Shown here: positions 1 through 11,157 of the stretch, piece by piece
Layout: each line of letters starts with the position of its first letter
Position numbering within the stretch: position 1 is the stretch's first letter
DNA from: Prescottella defluvii
GTDB taxonomy: Bacteria; Actinomycetota; Actinomycetes; Mycobacteriales; Mycobacteriaceae
Direction of reading: 5' to 3'
Assembly (NCBI GenBank): GCA_029690005.1
Contig: CP121458.1
Span: forward strand, 3,286,001 to 3,350,000
DNA length: 64,000 nucleotides
Notes under the pieces: model-generated
Told to the model about the DNA's origin: nothing
Databases searched by the model: none
The model's input: only the letters and a program-made list of their open reading frames with translations
Program-made: the position numbers and the translations under genes

Positions 1-138
1 CGTCGCGGCGCCGACGGTGCCAGTGAGGTCGTGTCGGCACCTCGATGAGTGTTTTCGCGCACATCGACGCCTCTCGATACCTACACTCGGGCAGTCCGGA
101 GTCGGCGGGTACGAGGAGTCCACGCATGATCTGATCGG

Positions 139-3100
139 ATGCTCGGACCGTTGGAGGTGGCCCGCACCGACTCCGGTGGCGAGATCCTCGATCTGGGGCC
201 GCGCAAGCAACGCGCGGTCCTGGCGGTCCTGCTGCTCGGTCGGGGGCGGGTGGTGTCCACCGCCCGCCTCGTCGACGCCCTCTGGGGCGACGATGCGCCT
301 GCGAGTGCCATTGCGAGCATCCAGGCCTACATCTCGAACCTCCGCCGGGTGCTCCGCGTCGAGACCGGAGCCACGTCGCCGATCGTGCGACAACCACCGG
401 GTTACGTCCTCGACGTCGCGACCGACGAGGTCGATCTGGTTACATTCCTCGACGACGCCGACGACGCGCGGCGTCTCGCGGAGGACGGGGAGTGGGAGCC
501 GGCGCTGAAGACGGCCGACCGGGCGCTCGTGGCGGTCCGGGGGCCGCTGCTCGAGGACTTGGCCGACGAGACGTGGGTTCAGATGGAGGCCACCGGATTC
601 GACGAGGTACGGATCGAATGCCGGGAAACCCGGATCACGGCCCTGCTCGCTCTCGGGCGTGTCTCACCCGCTCTCGTCGAGGCTGCTCAATTGTGCAGCG
701 AATTCCCGTATCGAGACCGCACCTGTTGGCTCCGGATGCTTGCCCTGCACCAGGCGGGCAGATCGTCGGAGGCGTTGGAGTGGTTCCATTCGCATGCCCT
801 GCGACTCGACAGCGAGTTGGGGCTCGAGCCGGGACCGAACTGCGCGCACTCCAGAGCGCGATACTTCGTCACGACCCGGGTCTCGCGGCCTGGCCTCGCA
901 CACCGGGATGGAGCCGGGGCGGAGCAGGTTCCGCTTCCTGTGTCCCCGTCCTCGAACAGCGACGCGACCGATTCGGACGAGACGGCCGCCGTGGCGGAGC
1001 CGGGACGTGTGTTCGTTGGCCGCCGGAGCGAAAGGCTGCTGATCGAGCGCACGCTTGACGACGTCATCGGCGGGGAGACAAGGTGGCTCGCGCTCACCGG
1101 ACCGGCCGGGATCGGTAAGACACGGGTGGCCGAGGAGTGTGCTGACCGGACGGTGGCGGCGGGTGGGTCGGCGGTCTCGGCCCGGTGTCCCGAGGACGAC
1201 GGCGCGCCGGCCTGGTGGCCGATCCGTCGGATAGTGCGGGAACTGGGCGGCGACGCGGACGCGGTGTTGGTTCCCCCGACCGACATCGATCCGGACGAGG
1301 CACGGTTCGCCCTGTACGAGCGGGTGCTGGAGGTGATCGAGCTGGCGGTCGTGGGCAAGCCCGCCCTGACGGTCGTCATCGACGACATCCAGTGGGCCGA
1401 TCCGACGTCGTTGCGCTGCCTGACCTATCTGGTGGGAGCGCTCCGTCACCGCCCGGTGTGGTTCGTGCTGACGATGCGTGACACCGACATCGGCACGCTC
1501 GTCGGCAAAGTCGTCGACGCCGTGCTGCGCGGGGAAGGCAACCGGCACATCGCGGTACCGGCACTGGACCCGAACGAGGTCGAGGAGCTCGCCTGCCACG
1601 TCGCGGGGAACGGCTCAACCCGGCCGAGGTGCGGGTCTTGACAGACCGGACCGGCGGCAACCCGCTCTTCGTCTCGGAGTACGCGCGGCTGCCGCGCGAC
1701 GAGCGACTCGGCGACGGGATCCCGACGGCCGTTCGTTCGGTGCTGGGCAGGCGACTCGCCTCCGTGGAACCTGCTGTGTTGCAGGTACTTCGAGTCGCAG
1801 CGGTGCTCGGTGACGCCGTCGAGGTCGACCTGCTGGCTGCGGCGTCCCGTCTCGACCTCGACACGCTGGCCGACTCTCTCGACGAGGCGGCCGACGAACG
1901 CATCATCGTGGCGGCCCCCGGCTCCCGAGGGTACGTCTTCGCGCACGGACTGCTGCGGCACGAGGTTCTCGCGGCTATGCCCGCGTTGCGGCGTCAGCGA
2001 ATTCACGCGCGTGTCGCCGAGTTCCTGGCGGACTCCTCGGATGCCGACCGCACCTCTCGGCGCGCCCAGCACCTGTGCGCCGCACTGCCGCTCGTGGATC
2101 CGCGCGAGGTGCTCGACGCCTGCACCGTCGCGGCGCGGGAGGCGACGGACCGGTGGAGTTCGGAGACCGCCGCGCACTGGTGGGAGATCGCGGTGCAGAT
2201 CTTCGATCAGCTGCCGGCGGCGGAACAGTCGCCGGACGACCGTGACGACCTGCTGGTGGCCCGCGTGGAAGCGCTCGCCCGGGCCGGTCGCGGGCAGACC
2301 GTCCTCGACGTTGTGGGAGCCGGGCTGCTCGATGCGGTGCGCGAGGGCCGCGCCGCGGGCGCGGGGCGACTCGCGGCGGCCCTGCTGCGGGCGGCGGGGG
2401 CGTGGCCTTGGGTGTCGTACGACCGGGATCCGGGGCCGCTGCTCGAACGCCTCGCCGGGCTGGAACCGTTCGTCGTGTCCGATCCCGTCGCGCACGCCCG
2501 GGTCCTCTCCGCGCTCGCCGTCGGCAGCTGCTACCACCCGGATTCCACGGTGCCCGACGGCATGAGCCGCCGCGCGCTCGAACTGGCCCGCACGCAGGGG
2601 GATCCGGACGTGATCGCCGATGCCTTGCTCGGTCGGATACTCCTGTTCTCCGGGGTGGCGCGCCACAGTCACGAGTCGGTCGACCTGCTGACCGAACTTC
2701 TCGAACTGCCACATCAGCAGTCCCGGGTCGACGACGTCATCGTGCACACGGTCGCGAGCATGACGCAGATGAACCTCGCGGACACCGAGGCCGCCGCCGC
2801 ACACGTGCGCCAGGGCATCATCGGCTGCGACCTGCTGCGCCTACCCGTGGTCCGAGTCCAGCTCAGGTGGATGGAGGGCACGCTCGCGGAGTGGCGCGGC
2901 GACCTCGAAGAGGCCGCGCGGCAGTACGACACGGCCAAGCAGATTCACTTGCAGACCGAGCTGTACACCGCCGGCAGCTCCGACCTCGCACAGAACACCC
3001 TGAACTGGGAGCAGGGTGAGCTGGTCGACACGACGCCGGGCTTCGTCGAGCCGAGGGCATGGACCGTCGCGATCGCGGCGGCCCGGGGAGACCGGCAGGC

Positions 3101-3544
3101 CGCGGTCGACGAACTTGCGCGCTGGGCGGAGGATCCGGGGCCGGACATGTGGACCACGCTCGGACACCAGACACTGCTCGCCCATGTCGTCGCCGATCTG
3201 TCGCTGTTCGAGTACGCCGAACTGTTCCTCGGACACCTCGCACCCTTCGCGGACCGGATAGCGACCGTTGGACAGGTGGGGGTCGTCGGCGCGGTGGCCG
3301 AGGCGTCAGCGCGCTTGCACGCGATGCTGGGCAGACCGATCAGGCGTCAGCCCTGCTGGAGCAGGCCGAGCAGATCGCGCGCCGCACATCAGGCGTGCCG
3401 ACCCTGCTGCGGTGCAGGCTGCTTCGTGCGCAACTCGTGCCTGATGCACCGGGGCGTACCGGCGAACTGTCCGCCATCGCCGACGAAGCGCAACGCTGCG
3501 GGATGCGCGGGCTGGCGGCACAGGCGCGGTCGCTGCTCGTCTGA
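139..3544 (+). CDS. SARP/AfsR-type transcriptional regulator with ATPase and TPR-like region (frame broken twice)
   Basis: A large regulator that binds DNA and probably senses a signal through its ATPase module. It opens with MLGPLEV, typical of the SARP OmpR-like winged helix, followed by a bacterial transcriptional activator domain to about residue 240. An AAA module follows, with Walker A GPAGIGKTR and Walker B LTVVIDDIQWADP. The C-terminal half is helical and TPR-like. ATG 139 is chosen because an in-frame stop lies at 127. As sequenced the frame breaks near 1605-1608 (a GGGG run that needs one more G to restore ERLNPAEV) and near 3332 (restoring GQTDQASALL). The FAD-linked oxidoreductase 147 bp downstream is a possible target; that is inference. 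Confidence 0.85.
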
Positions 3545-3691
3545 CCTGGGCCGCGGGTGTCGCGGTGCGCTCGGTCGCCGGGACTTGGCGAAACCTTGGA
3601 TCCGCGGTCGCGCAACGCGCAAGAACCAGCCAAGGGGAGCCGGACATCCTTCCTTTCACGCCCCGAAAGTGGACGACGAAAGGAAGTTTCG

Positions 3692-5076
3692 ATGGACCTC
3701 CAGACCCCGGTCAGCGACGAGACGATCGCGTCGCTGCGGACAAAGCTAGGTGGATCGCTTGCTCTTCCCGGCGAACCCGGATACGAGCTGGCGACGCCGT
3801 GGAACCTTGCGATCCCGGTCACCCCGCGTGTGGTCGTCGTGGCGGGGAGCGCCGACGACGTCGCGGCGACGGTTCGGTTCGCCGGGCAGCACGGTCTCCG
3901 GGTGGCCGTGCAGCGCACCGGACACGGCGCGGTTGCCCTGTCCGGTGACGTCCTACTGGTGCATACCGGACAGCTGAACGAGTGCGCCGTCGATCCCCGC
4001 ACCCGCACCGCGTGCGTCGGAGCCGGAGCGATCTGGCAGGACGTCCTCGACGCGGCCGCGCCCCACGGCCTGGCGCCGCTGACCGGCTCCTCTGCCACGG
4101 TGGGGGTGGCCGGCTTCCTCACCGGTGCGGGCATCGGACCGCTGGTACGGTCCCACGGTCTGTCCTCCGACCAGGTGCGGGCGTTCGACATCGTCACCGG
4201 GGACGGTGAACAGTTACGTGTCACACCGGACGAGCACGCCGAACTCTTCTGGGGCCTGCGCGGCGGCAAGGCCACACTCGGGATCGTCACCGCCGTCGAG
4301 ATCGACCTGCTGCCGATCAGCCAGATCTACGGCGGTGCACTCTCTTCGACGGGGACGATGCCGCCGTGGTCACGCATGCCTGGCTGGACTGGTGTCGCGA
4401 CCTCCCCGAGCACAGCTCGACGTCGATCGCGTTCCTGCAGCTCCCTCCGTTGCCGCAGATTCCTCCGCCCCTCGCCGGGCGACTGACGATCGCCGTCCGA
4501 TTCGCCAGTGTTGCAGCGGAACACGACGCTCAGGCTGTGATCGCTCGAATGCGTGCGGTGGCGACACCGCTGATCGACGCCGTCGGTCCGATGCCGTACG
4601 CGGCACTGTCCGCGATCCATGCCGACCCGGTCGACCCGATGCCGGCCCACGAGGTCAGCGCACTCACCCACGCGCTGCCGCCCGAAGCCGTCGACGCGCT
4701 GCTCGCGGTGGCCGGACCTGGTTCCGGGTCGCCGCAGACGATGATCGAACTCCGGCTGCTCGGTGGCGCCCTGGCCCGTGAACCCCGGCACCGCAGCGCC
4801 TTCTGTCATCGGGACGCCTCGTTCGCGCTGACGGTCGTGGGCGTGGCGGCTCCACCGCTCGCCGATGCGGTCGTCGAACACGCCCGGGCCGTCGAACACT
4901 CGCTCGCGGCGTGGACCACCGGAGGCACCCTACCCAACTTCGCGGCCACCGCCGACCCGGAGCGGATCGCCCGGTCCTACGACGAGGACACCCGTCACTG
5001 TCTGAGTGCGTTGGCGAACGAGCACGACCCGCGCGGAGTCCTGCACGTCGGGCAGGTCGTGCGCACCCCGGCGTGA
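3692..5076 (+). CDS. FAD-linked oxidoreductase, PCMH/BBE type (frameshift near 4342)
   Basis: A flavoprotein oxidase or dehydrogenase of the PCMH family. The N-terminal half carries the FAD-binding segment VVVVAGSADDVAATVRFA and the R-x-GHG element (QRTGHGAV), whose His usually carries the 8-alpha-histidyl flavin. The second flavin-linking Cys of BBE enzymes is not evident; that region reads VGVAGFLTGAGIG. The C-terminal half has the substrate domain and ends with a BBE-like tail (DPRGVLHVGQVV). ATG 3692 follows AAAGGAAG. The frame breaks near 4342, where one C in a CTC run restores ALLFDGDDAAVVTHAW. About 460 residues in total, usual for the family. Substrate unknown. Confidence 0.85.
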
Positions 5077-5126
5077 TCCCGGAACCCGTTACGGCACGGA
5101 CAACACGCGCATCGAAAGGCTTCACA

Positions 5127-5953
5127 GTGAACACAATTCGGACTGCAGTCGGCGTGGTCGCCGCATGCACCACCCTCGCCCTGGCCGGCTGCGGCAGCGC
5201 GCCGGCACGCTCCCACGGGCTCACCGGATCGACCGGATCGACCGGATCGACCGCCGACGCGGGCGCGGGCACCGAGCTGGGGCGAGGAGAGCCAGTTGGG
5301 GAACGGAACGTCGCGAACCTACGTCGTGCGTGACGAGGCCGGACAGCCCACCGAGGTCGGCATCCGGATGTCGGAGACCGCGCTCGACGGACTGCCCGAC
5401 GGTCCGGACGCGACGACGCAGATGTCGATGCTCGCACTGCCCGCGGGTGCGTCCGACACGGGATTCGACCACGTCATGCACGACTGGAACCCGCACGGGC
5501 ACGACCCGGTGGCGCTCTTCGGTGAACCGCACTTCGACATGCACTTCTACATGGACGCCGTGCAGCACGACATCGACCCGACGGCACCGGATTTCGCGCA
5601 GAAGGCTGGCACGCTGCCGGAGGCGAAGTACGTTCCGCCGGGCTACGCGCCGCCGCCTGGTCCCGCGGAGGCGAACGCGGTGCCGTTCATGGGCCTGCAC
5701 TGGACCGACGCCGCGGACAATGCGGTTCCCGGTGCCTTCGACTTCACCGAGGTGCTGCTCAACGGATCGTGGGACGGGAAATTCGCCGTTCATCGAACCG
5801 ATGATGACCCGGGAATGGCTGCAGACGCTCACCGCCTTGCGGGAGGAGGTCAAGCAGCCGCCGTCCTATCAGCGCACCGGGTACTACCCGACCGTCTACT
5901 CCGTCCACTTCGACGAGTCCGCACAGGAGTATGTCATCGCGCTCGGCGGATGA
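5127..5953 (+). CDS. Secreted lipoprotein, possibly TTHB210-like/DUF5602 (two frame breaks)
   Basis: A predicted lipoprotein of about 275 residues. GTG 5127 starts a short signal peptide ending in the lipobox LALAGCGS. A Thr/Gly/Ser linker encoded by a 9-bp tandem repeat follows. The mature part has many His, Asp and Trp residues (FDHVMHDWNPHGHDP, PHFDMHFYMDAVQHDI), which I associate tentatively with the TTHB210-like family. Breaks lie near 5275 (a GGGG stretch) and near 5785. The C-terminus reads YVIALGG. It lies 50 bp after the FAD oxidoreductase and may be co-transcribed with it. Function unknown; the His/Asp clusters suggest metal binding. Confidence 0.7.
5223..5249. repeat. Three tandem 9-bp units in a lipoprotein linker
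   Basis: The unit ACCGGATCG occurs three times head to tail at 5223-5231, 5232-5240 and 5241-5249, followed by a partial copy. It encodes the flexible linker GST-GST-GST just after the lipobox cysteine. In-frame 9-bp units allow length variation without a frameshift. Confidence 0.9.
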
Positions 5954-6014
5954 CGATGCGGCAGGCGTCGTGAGACGTCCGAGACCCCCGCGCTTCAGGC
6001 GAAGGCTGACGTTC

Positions 6015-6944
6015 TCACGGCTCGTCGGCGAGTTCGCGCGGGACGGCGACGGCGTCGACCAGCGCGCCGTTGCGCCACACGGTGACTTCGACGCGACGGC
6101 CGATGGTGCCTTCGACCATGTGCGCCTGGATATCGGTCGCGGTCGCGATGGGACGCCCTTCGATCGCCACGAGAATGTCGCCTTTGCGTAGTCCAGCCGT
6201 CGCGGCGGCACTCCCCGCCACGACCTGAGCGACCTGGACGCCGCGTTTGCGGCCCAGCTTGGTGGCGAGCGCGGGTGGTAGGGGTACCTGCATTCCGGCG
6301 ATCCCGAGCCAGCCGCGGCGGACGCGTCCAGTGCGCATCAGGGAGGCGATGATCCGCTCGGTCGTCGCGTTGATCGGCACGGCAAGACCGACGCCGACAC
6401 CGGCAACGGCCGTGTTCGCTCCGACGAGGCGACCGGCGCTGTCGGCAAGTGCACCGCCGCTGTTGCCGGGGTTCAGGGCCGCGTCGGTCTGGATGACCTC
6501 GTCGATGACCCGGCCCGACCGGGTCGGCGGCGACCGACCCAGCGCGGAGACGACACCGGCGGTGACACTCCCTGCGAGGCCGAGTGGACTTCCGACGGCG
6601 ACCACCAGCTGCCCGACCTGGAGTTGGGCAGCGTCTCCACGGGTCACGGCCGGTGGCACGTCGCCCCTCGCCCGCAGGACCGCCAGGTCGGAAAGGGTGT
6701 CCCGGCCCGTGACATCTGCCATCACCTCGCCGCCGTCCGAGAATGTCACTTCGGCATGCCTCGCCCGGTCGACGACGTGGGCGCTGGTCAGGATGTAACC
6801 GTCGGGGGTCAGCACCGACCCGCTACCGCTCCCGGTGCCCCGACGGGTCTGGACGCGCAGGCTGACGACGCTCGGGAGCACCCGCTGAGCGACACGGATC
6901 ACGGCCTCGGAGAACGCGTCCAGTGGCTCCAAATCCTCACTCAT
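6015..6944 (-). CDS. Trypsin-like serine protease with PDZ domain (S1C, HtrA/DegP-like)
   Basis: A 309-residue HtrA-type protease with an unbroken frame. The catalytic triad is visible as His56 (TSAHVV), Asp86 (SDLAVL) and Ser162 (NPGNSGGAL). A PDZ domain occupies about residues 210-300 (GSAAATAGLRKGDILVAIEG). Most actinobacterial relatives carry an N-terminal membrane anchor or signal peptide. Here the protein begins MSEDLEPLDAFSEAV with no hydrophobic segment, so as read it would be cytoplasmic unless the true start lies upstream. It is convergent with the lipoprotein gene. Confidence 0.93.
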   Translation of the reverse strand: MSEDLEPLDAFSEAVIRVAQRVLPSVVSLRVQTRRGTGSGSGSVLTPDGYILTSAHVVDRARHAEVTFSDGGEVMADVTGRDTLSDLAVLRARGDVPPAVTRGDAAQLQVGQLVVAVGSPLGLAGSVTAGVVSALGRSPPTRSGRVIDEVIQTDAALNPGNSGGALADSAGRLVGANTAVAGVGVGLAVPINATTERIIASLMRTGRVRRGWLGIAGMQVPLPPALATKLGRKRGVQVAQVVAGSAAATAGLRKGDILVAIEGRPIATATDIQAHMVEGTIGRRVEVTVWRNGALVDAVAVPRELADEP

Positions 6945-7140
6945 ACGAGTTCGAACGCCTTCTTCGGTGCGGGCGATACCGGCGTTCGCGCAGAGCGGAA
7001 GTGGTCGCGCTCACGTGGTCGCTCGACGGAACGGTACGGGTCATCTCCTCGGAGGGGGAGCGCGGGATACCGGGGGTGCGATGTGAGGTGGAAGCGCGTC
7101 GCGGGCTCCGGGGCAGCGAGCATTGGGCCGCGCGGTACCC

Positions 7141-7615
7141 GGACGTGGACTGGAAGGTGACGGCGGGCAACAGCTCGCCGGTCAACGACGGCTCCGCCGC
7201 GGTGCTGGCCACCAGCGAAGAGGCGGCGGCCCGGCTCGGGCTGCGGCCGCGGGCCCGTGTGCACTCGTTCGCGGTGGTCGGAGACGACCCCATCCTGATG
7301 CTGACCGGCGTCATGCCGGCGACGCGCAAGGTCCTCGACCGAGCCGGCCTCACACTGGCCGACATCGACGCCTTCGAGGTGAACGAGGCGTTCGCCTCGG
7401 TGGTGCTCGCGTGGCAGGCCGAGACCGGAGCCGAGCCTCGGCAAGGTAAACGTCGACGGCGGCGCGATCGCAATCGGCCACCCGCTCGGAGCCTCCGGCG
7501 CCCGGCTCGCCACCAGCCTGGTCAACGCGCTCGAGCAGACCGATGGACGCTACAGCCTGCAGGTGATGTGCGAGGCGGGGGACTAGCGAACGCAACGATC
7601 ATCGAGCGGCTGTGA
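7141..7615 (+). pseudogene. Thiolase (acetyl-CoA acetyltransferase) C-terminal remnant
   Basis: Only the C-terminal third of a thiolase is recognisable. It starts with KVTAGNSSPVNDGSAAV, continues through [15 protein letters not shown], and after a frame break near 7440 reaches the motifs [13 protein letters not shown] and [17 protein letters not shown], with another break near 7573. The substrate-binding and cleavage residues of the C-terminal half (NEAF, GHP) are present, but the N-terminal domain with the acyl-accepting Cys is absent. The sequence before about 7140 has no thiolase similarity I can see. A truncated, decaying gene is the simplest reading. Confidence 0.75.
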
Positions 7616-7640
7616 CGCGCTGTGCGCGGGCGACCGCCCC

Positions 7641-8552
7641 TCACGCGGTGAGCTTGGTCTTCAACGCGGAAATGGTGTCGGCCGACAGCCCGAGTCCGGT
7701 CGTCAGATAGTTGTCGAATGTGCCGAAGTTGGTGCCGATCTCGTCGAGCCCGGCCTGGAGGAAGCTCGGGGGAGACTCCAATGAGAACCTTCATGGCCGC
7801 GCCCGCCTGCTCGCCCTTTGCTGCCGCGACCTGGGCAGTAGTGGCCTCGATCGAATCCGTCGAATAGTCGTTGGTGAGCAGGTAGTTGCTCATCGCCGTG
7901 GCATCGTCGACGCCGGCGATCTTGAGGAGCACCGCGCTGGTCCAGCCGGCACGGTCCTTCCTGCCGTGCAGTGGAAGATTTGCGGCCCGTCGGTTGTCGC
8001 GATATCGGTCAACAGAACCCCGAACTGTGCGCGCATTGCCGGATCTGTCACGAACTTTCGATTCGCATCGGTCGAGCACCGCCGCAGCGTTTTCCGGAGT
8101 GGAGAGATCCACCGACGCTGTGACTGCTCCGCTCGCGGTGTCATCGATGATGTTGACCTGCGTGTAGCGCGCCCCGGTCGGTACACAATCCGGGCTCTTC
8201 TCGATCTCCGCGGTGGTGCGGAGGTCGTATACCGCCTTCACGCCGAGGGTATCCAGGATCGCAGCGTCCGCGTCGTTTGTCGCCAATGCGTTGGAGCGGT
8301 AGAGCGCGCCTTCGCGCACCCGATGTCCGTCGGATGTGGTGTAGCCGCCGTCCGGCCCGGCGAGGTCGCGGAAGTTGTTGACGGACAGGAGTCTCGGCGT
8401 CGGAGTTGTTGCGGTTGACGTCGCTGGCAACGACGACGAGACCGCCGGAACGCTCGGGGCGGCCGTCGTGTCGTCGTCCTTCGACTGGGCGCATCCGGCG
8501 AGGGCGACGTCAGAGCCGCAGCGACACCGACAACTGCGAGACGGGGGTTCAA
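7641..8552 (-). CDS. Lipoprotein tyrosine phosphatase, Y_phosphatase3/PtpB-like (several frame breaks)
   Basis: A protein-tyrosine or phosphoinositide phosphatase of the PtpB-like family, exported and lipid-anchored. TTG 8552 follows AAGGAG and starts a signal sequence (NPRLAVVGVAAALT). After a frame correction near 8500 it ends in the lipobox ALAGCAQS. The conserved N-terminal block NNFRDLAGPDGG is followed by the loop HCTAGKDRAGW, the HCx5R signature, recovered by adding one base near 7968. The C-terminus is in another frame (FGTFDNYLTTGLGLSADTI, stop at 7641). The strand opposite shows no coherent protein. The identification is secure but the reading frame as sequenced is not. Confidence 0.78.
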
Positions 8553-8820
8553 CGGTTCTCCTTCAGGCATTCGCGACAGAACGTCCGAATGGTGCTCCAA
8601 GGAATTGGCGGAACGGTGGCTGTTCGGTTACCGCCGGTGACGGACGCAGTGCCCTGTTTCGGAAGGGCTGCCGGTTGGGCGATGTGAATCCTGCGTGAAC
8701 AATCTTCGTAATCCGGGCACCCGAGTTGAACGATCGTCCATCTTTGGCTTGGATGCTAGGCGGTGCCCGGGCCACGGCCCGCGCCGGACCGACGACACGG
8801 CACCCGCGGGCGCCGCGCTC

Positions 8821-10205
8821 GTGACGAGATCATCGCCAAGACGGGTTGGGGACACGGCATGGGCGGACACGACGCCGAAGCGGGATCTCTCGAGCACGAT
8901 CGCCGCGGCACTGGCCGCGGTACTGGTCGGCGGCACGGCGACCGCGTATGCCGAGCCGGACCACTCCGCGCCGGCCGGCGACAGGACCTGCGTGGGGTCG
9001 AACCAAGCGACCATGGGGGCCATCTTCGATGCCGTGCTGCAGGCATCGAAACCGATTCTGCCGCAGCCCTTCCTCGACAACTACGACGAGATCCGCGCGG
9101 AGGGGCACCGACGCCTGGACGCCACGGGCATCAGCACACTCGCGGTCTCCAACCCCGCGGCGACGCAGTCGTCGGATCCGGAAGCGGGCATCAACAAGTA
9201 CGGCGACCCGATCACCCGGTACCTCGTCACCCAGTTGATGAACGTCAAGAACGGCGAGGAGTCGGCCGTCATCCGCGCCGAGAACCTCACCCTCGGGCAG
9301 GCGGTCGAGACCGCGTACTTCCTCATCTACACGACGGCGCTGGTCCCCGCGAACATCATCGCGGGGATGATTCCGTCGATGGTCAGCCTCGGCCCGGTCA
9401 GCGCGGGGATGCCATCAGCCTCCCGCTCAAGCTGGGGGCGAAGGGATTCGCGCTCATCTACGACGCCGCGCAGAGCCAGCTCGAGAGCAGCTGCCTGGTG
9501 TGGGAGGGCAGCGACGTGATCGCCGCGGCGGGCCGGCCGGATCGCGAGGTCGACCTCGGATTCGAGGCCCCCGCATTCGTCAAGCAGATCGCCGCGGGCG
9601 TCTCGATCGCCGGCGCGGACTGCCCGCCCGCCACCGAACTGACCCTCGCGAACGTGCTGGCGCGGACGAGTGACTACCTGCGCGCGGCGAGCCTCGATCC
9701 CGACGGCGTGCGGCGGGTCGAGGACCAGCAGGCGCGGCTGGCCTGGATCCTCGAACACACGATGGTCCCCGTGGGGCTGATCCCCGCCAACCCGGACGAC
9801 TTCTCCACAATCGAGACGCTCCTCTCGACCGCCCTGGGCATGGTGCCCACCGTCGGGGGTGCGGCGACGGAGGCGCTGGTCGGCCTGGTCCACGACGGGT
9901 TCGCCGGCAAGGACCTCACGGAGGTTCAGCCGCTCGGCGCGGTGCGGGTCGGTGATCGGCTGACTGCCGCGTACTTCGCGTACGCGCTGACGACACAGGT
10001 CATGGAAATCGGATACACCGCAGCGACCGACGCGCTGTCAGCGGCGTGGATTGCCGGGTCGGGCGGAGCCGGCGCTGCGGTCAACCCGTTCGACTGGATC
10101 CCGTCGCCCTTCCCGCTGATCAACGCGCCGAACACGTATGGCCTGTTGACCTACCGTCATGTCCTGAGCTCGGTGTGCGTCAGCGACGACGTGCGGCCCG
10201 CATGA
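8821..10205 (+). CDS. Large secreted protein of unknown function (frameshift near 9408)
   Basis: About 460 residues. GTG 8821 precedes a hydrophobic signal peptide (SSTIAAALAAVLVGGTATAYA) with a likely cleavage before EPDHSA. The mature protein has hydrophobic helices (AYFLIYTTALVPANIIAGMI) and a Pro/Phe-rich C-terminus (NPFDWIPSPFPLINAPNTYG). Four Cys residues (DRTCVG, SSCLVW, ADCPPA, SSVCVS) could form two disulfides. One break near 9408 joins the two parts. I do not recognise the family. The start is uncertain because no good ribosome-binding site precedes it. Confidence 0.65.
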
Positions 10206-10224
10206 CGTGAAAGCTGCTCGCGGC

Positions 10225-10967
10225 TCAGTGGGTTCGCTCGCGAGCTTGCCCGACGGCCGCAGCGATGGGCATGAACACCGCGGGGCCGTGCCCCGGGACG
10301 ATCGTGTCGGCTTCGAGTGCGGCGAGATGGTCGAGAGCTGCCAGGGTGTCCTGAGTCCCGTGGTCGAAGACCGGCGGGAGTAGCTGCGGGCCATGGTGTT
10401 TCGACAAAGGATGCGCGGTGATCAGCGCATCTCCGGTGACGACCACGCCGTGCTGCGGCAGATGGTAGGCGGTGTGCCCCGACGTGTGGCCGTGGGTGTT
10501 CACCGGGACCGGCGCACCGGGCAGGTCGAGAGGACCGCTCGATGCGAAGGCCTGGGCGTCGCCGACCGAGAGCGATCGGGTCGCCCCGGCACGGGCGATG
10601 CGCAGCAACCACGGCAGTACGCCGTGCTTGTGCAGCATCGGGATGAAGTCCTTGCCGGTTGCCTGCTCGAGGTAATCCCGTCGCGCATGGGCGACTTCGG
10701 TCGGGTCCGTGAACACGGGGGTCCCGTACTGCTCGTGGAAGGCGACGATCGCGCCCATGTGGTCGATGTGTGCGTGGGTGAGCAGCATGCCCTGCACATC
10801 CTCGGGACGACGACCGAGTGAGTGGATTGCGCTCTCGACTGCTCCGACGTCCCGGGATAGCCGCCGTCGATCAGCGTCAGGGCGTCGCCGTCTCGCAGAA
10901 TCACCACGTTCACGTCCGTCCCGACAGCGCGGAACACGTTGGGCGCTACTTCATCCAGAGTCGTCAC
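10225..10967 (-). CDS. MBL-fold metallo-hydrolase (frameshift near 10840)
   Basis: A metallo-beta-lactamase-fold hydrolase of about 247 residues. It begins [20 protein letters not shown] and contains the dinuclear metal motif THAHIDHMG (HxHxDH). Further ligands are visible in NTHGHTSGH and VTGDALI, and in VPGHGPAVF. One break near 10840, between GGYPG and the HxHxDH motif, separates the N-terminus from the rest. Relatives include glyoxalase II-like thioesterases and lactonases; the substrate cannot be told from sequence. It is divergent from mraY, which starts 190 bp away. Confidence 0.83.
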
Positions 10968-11157
10968 GGTTCAACATTGTGCGTCATGTCCGACCGGCAT
11001 GCTGAGCGCTCGGCGCGCGGTACGGACGGGCAGTCCCATCATCGTCGTGGTGTGGCCCGGTGTGACCCCGACACCCCAGCGCTGACAGAGTGGTGCGCGA
11101 GGTGGGGCCCTCGACGATTCGAGACGAGGGCGAAAGACCGCAGGAACCTGGGGGAAG

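Noticed and set aside
1446..2804. A 452-codon open frame on the minus strand opposite the SARP-type regulator
   Set aside because: The plus strand encodes recognisable ATPase and TPR-like sequence. The reverse frame is His/Arg-rich filler.
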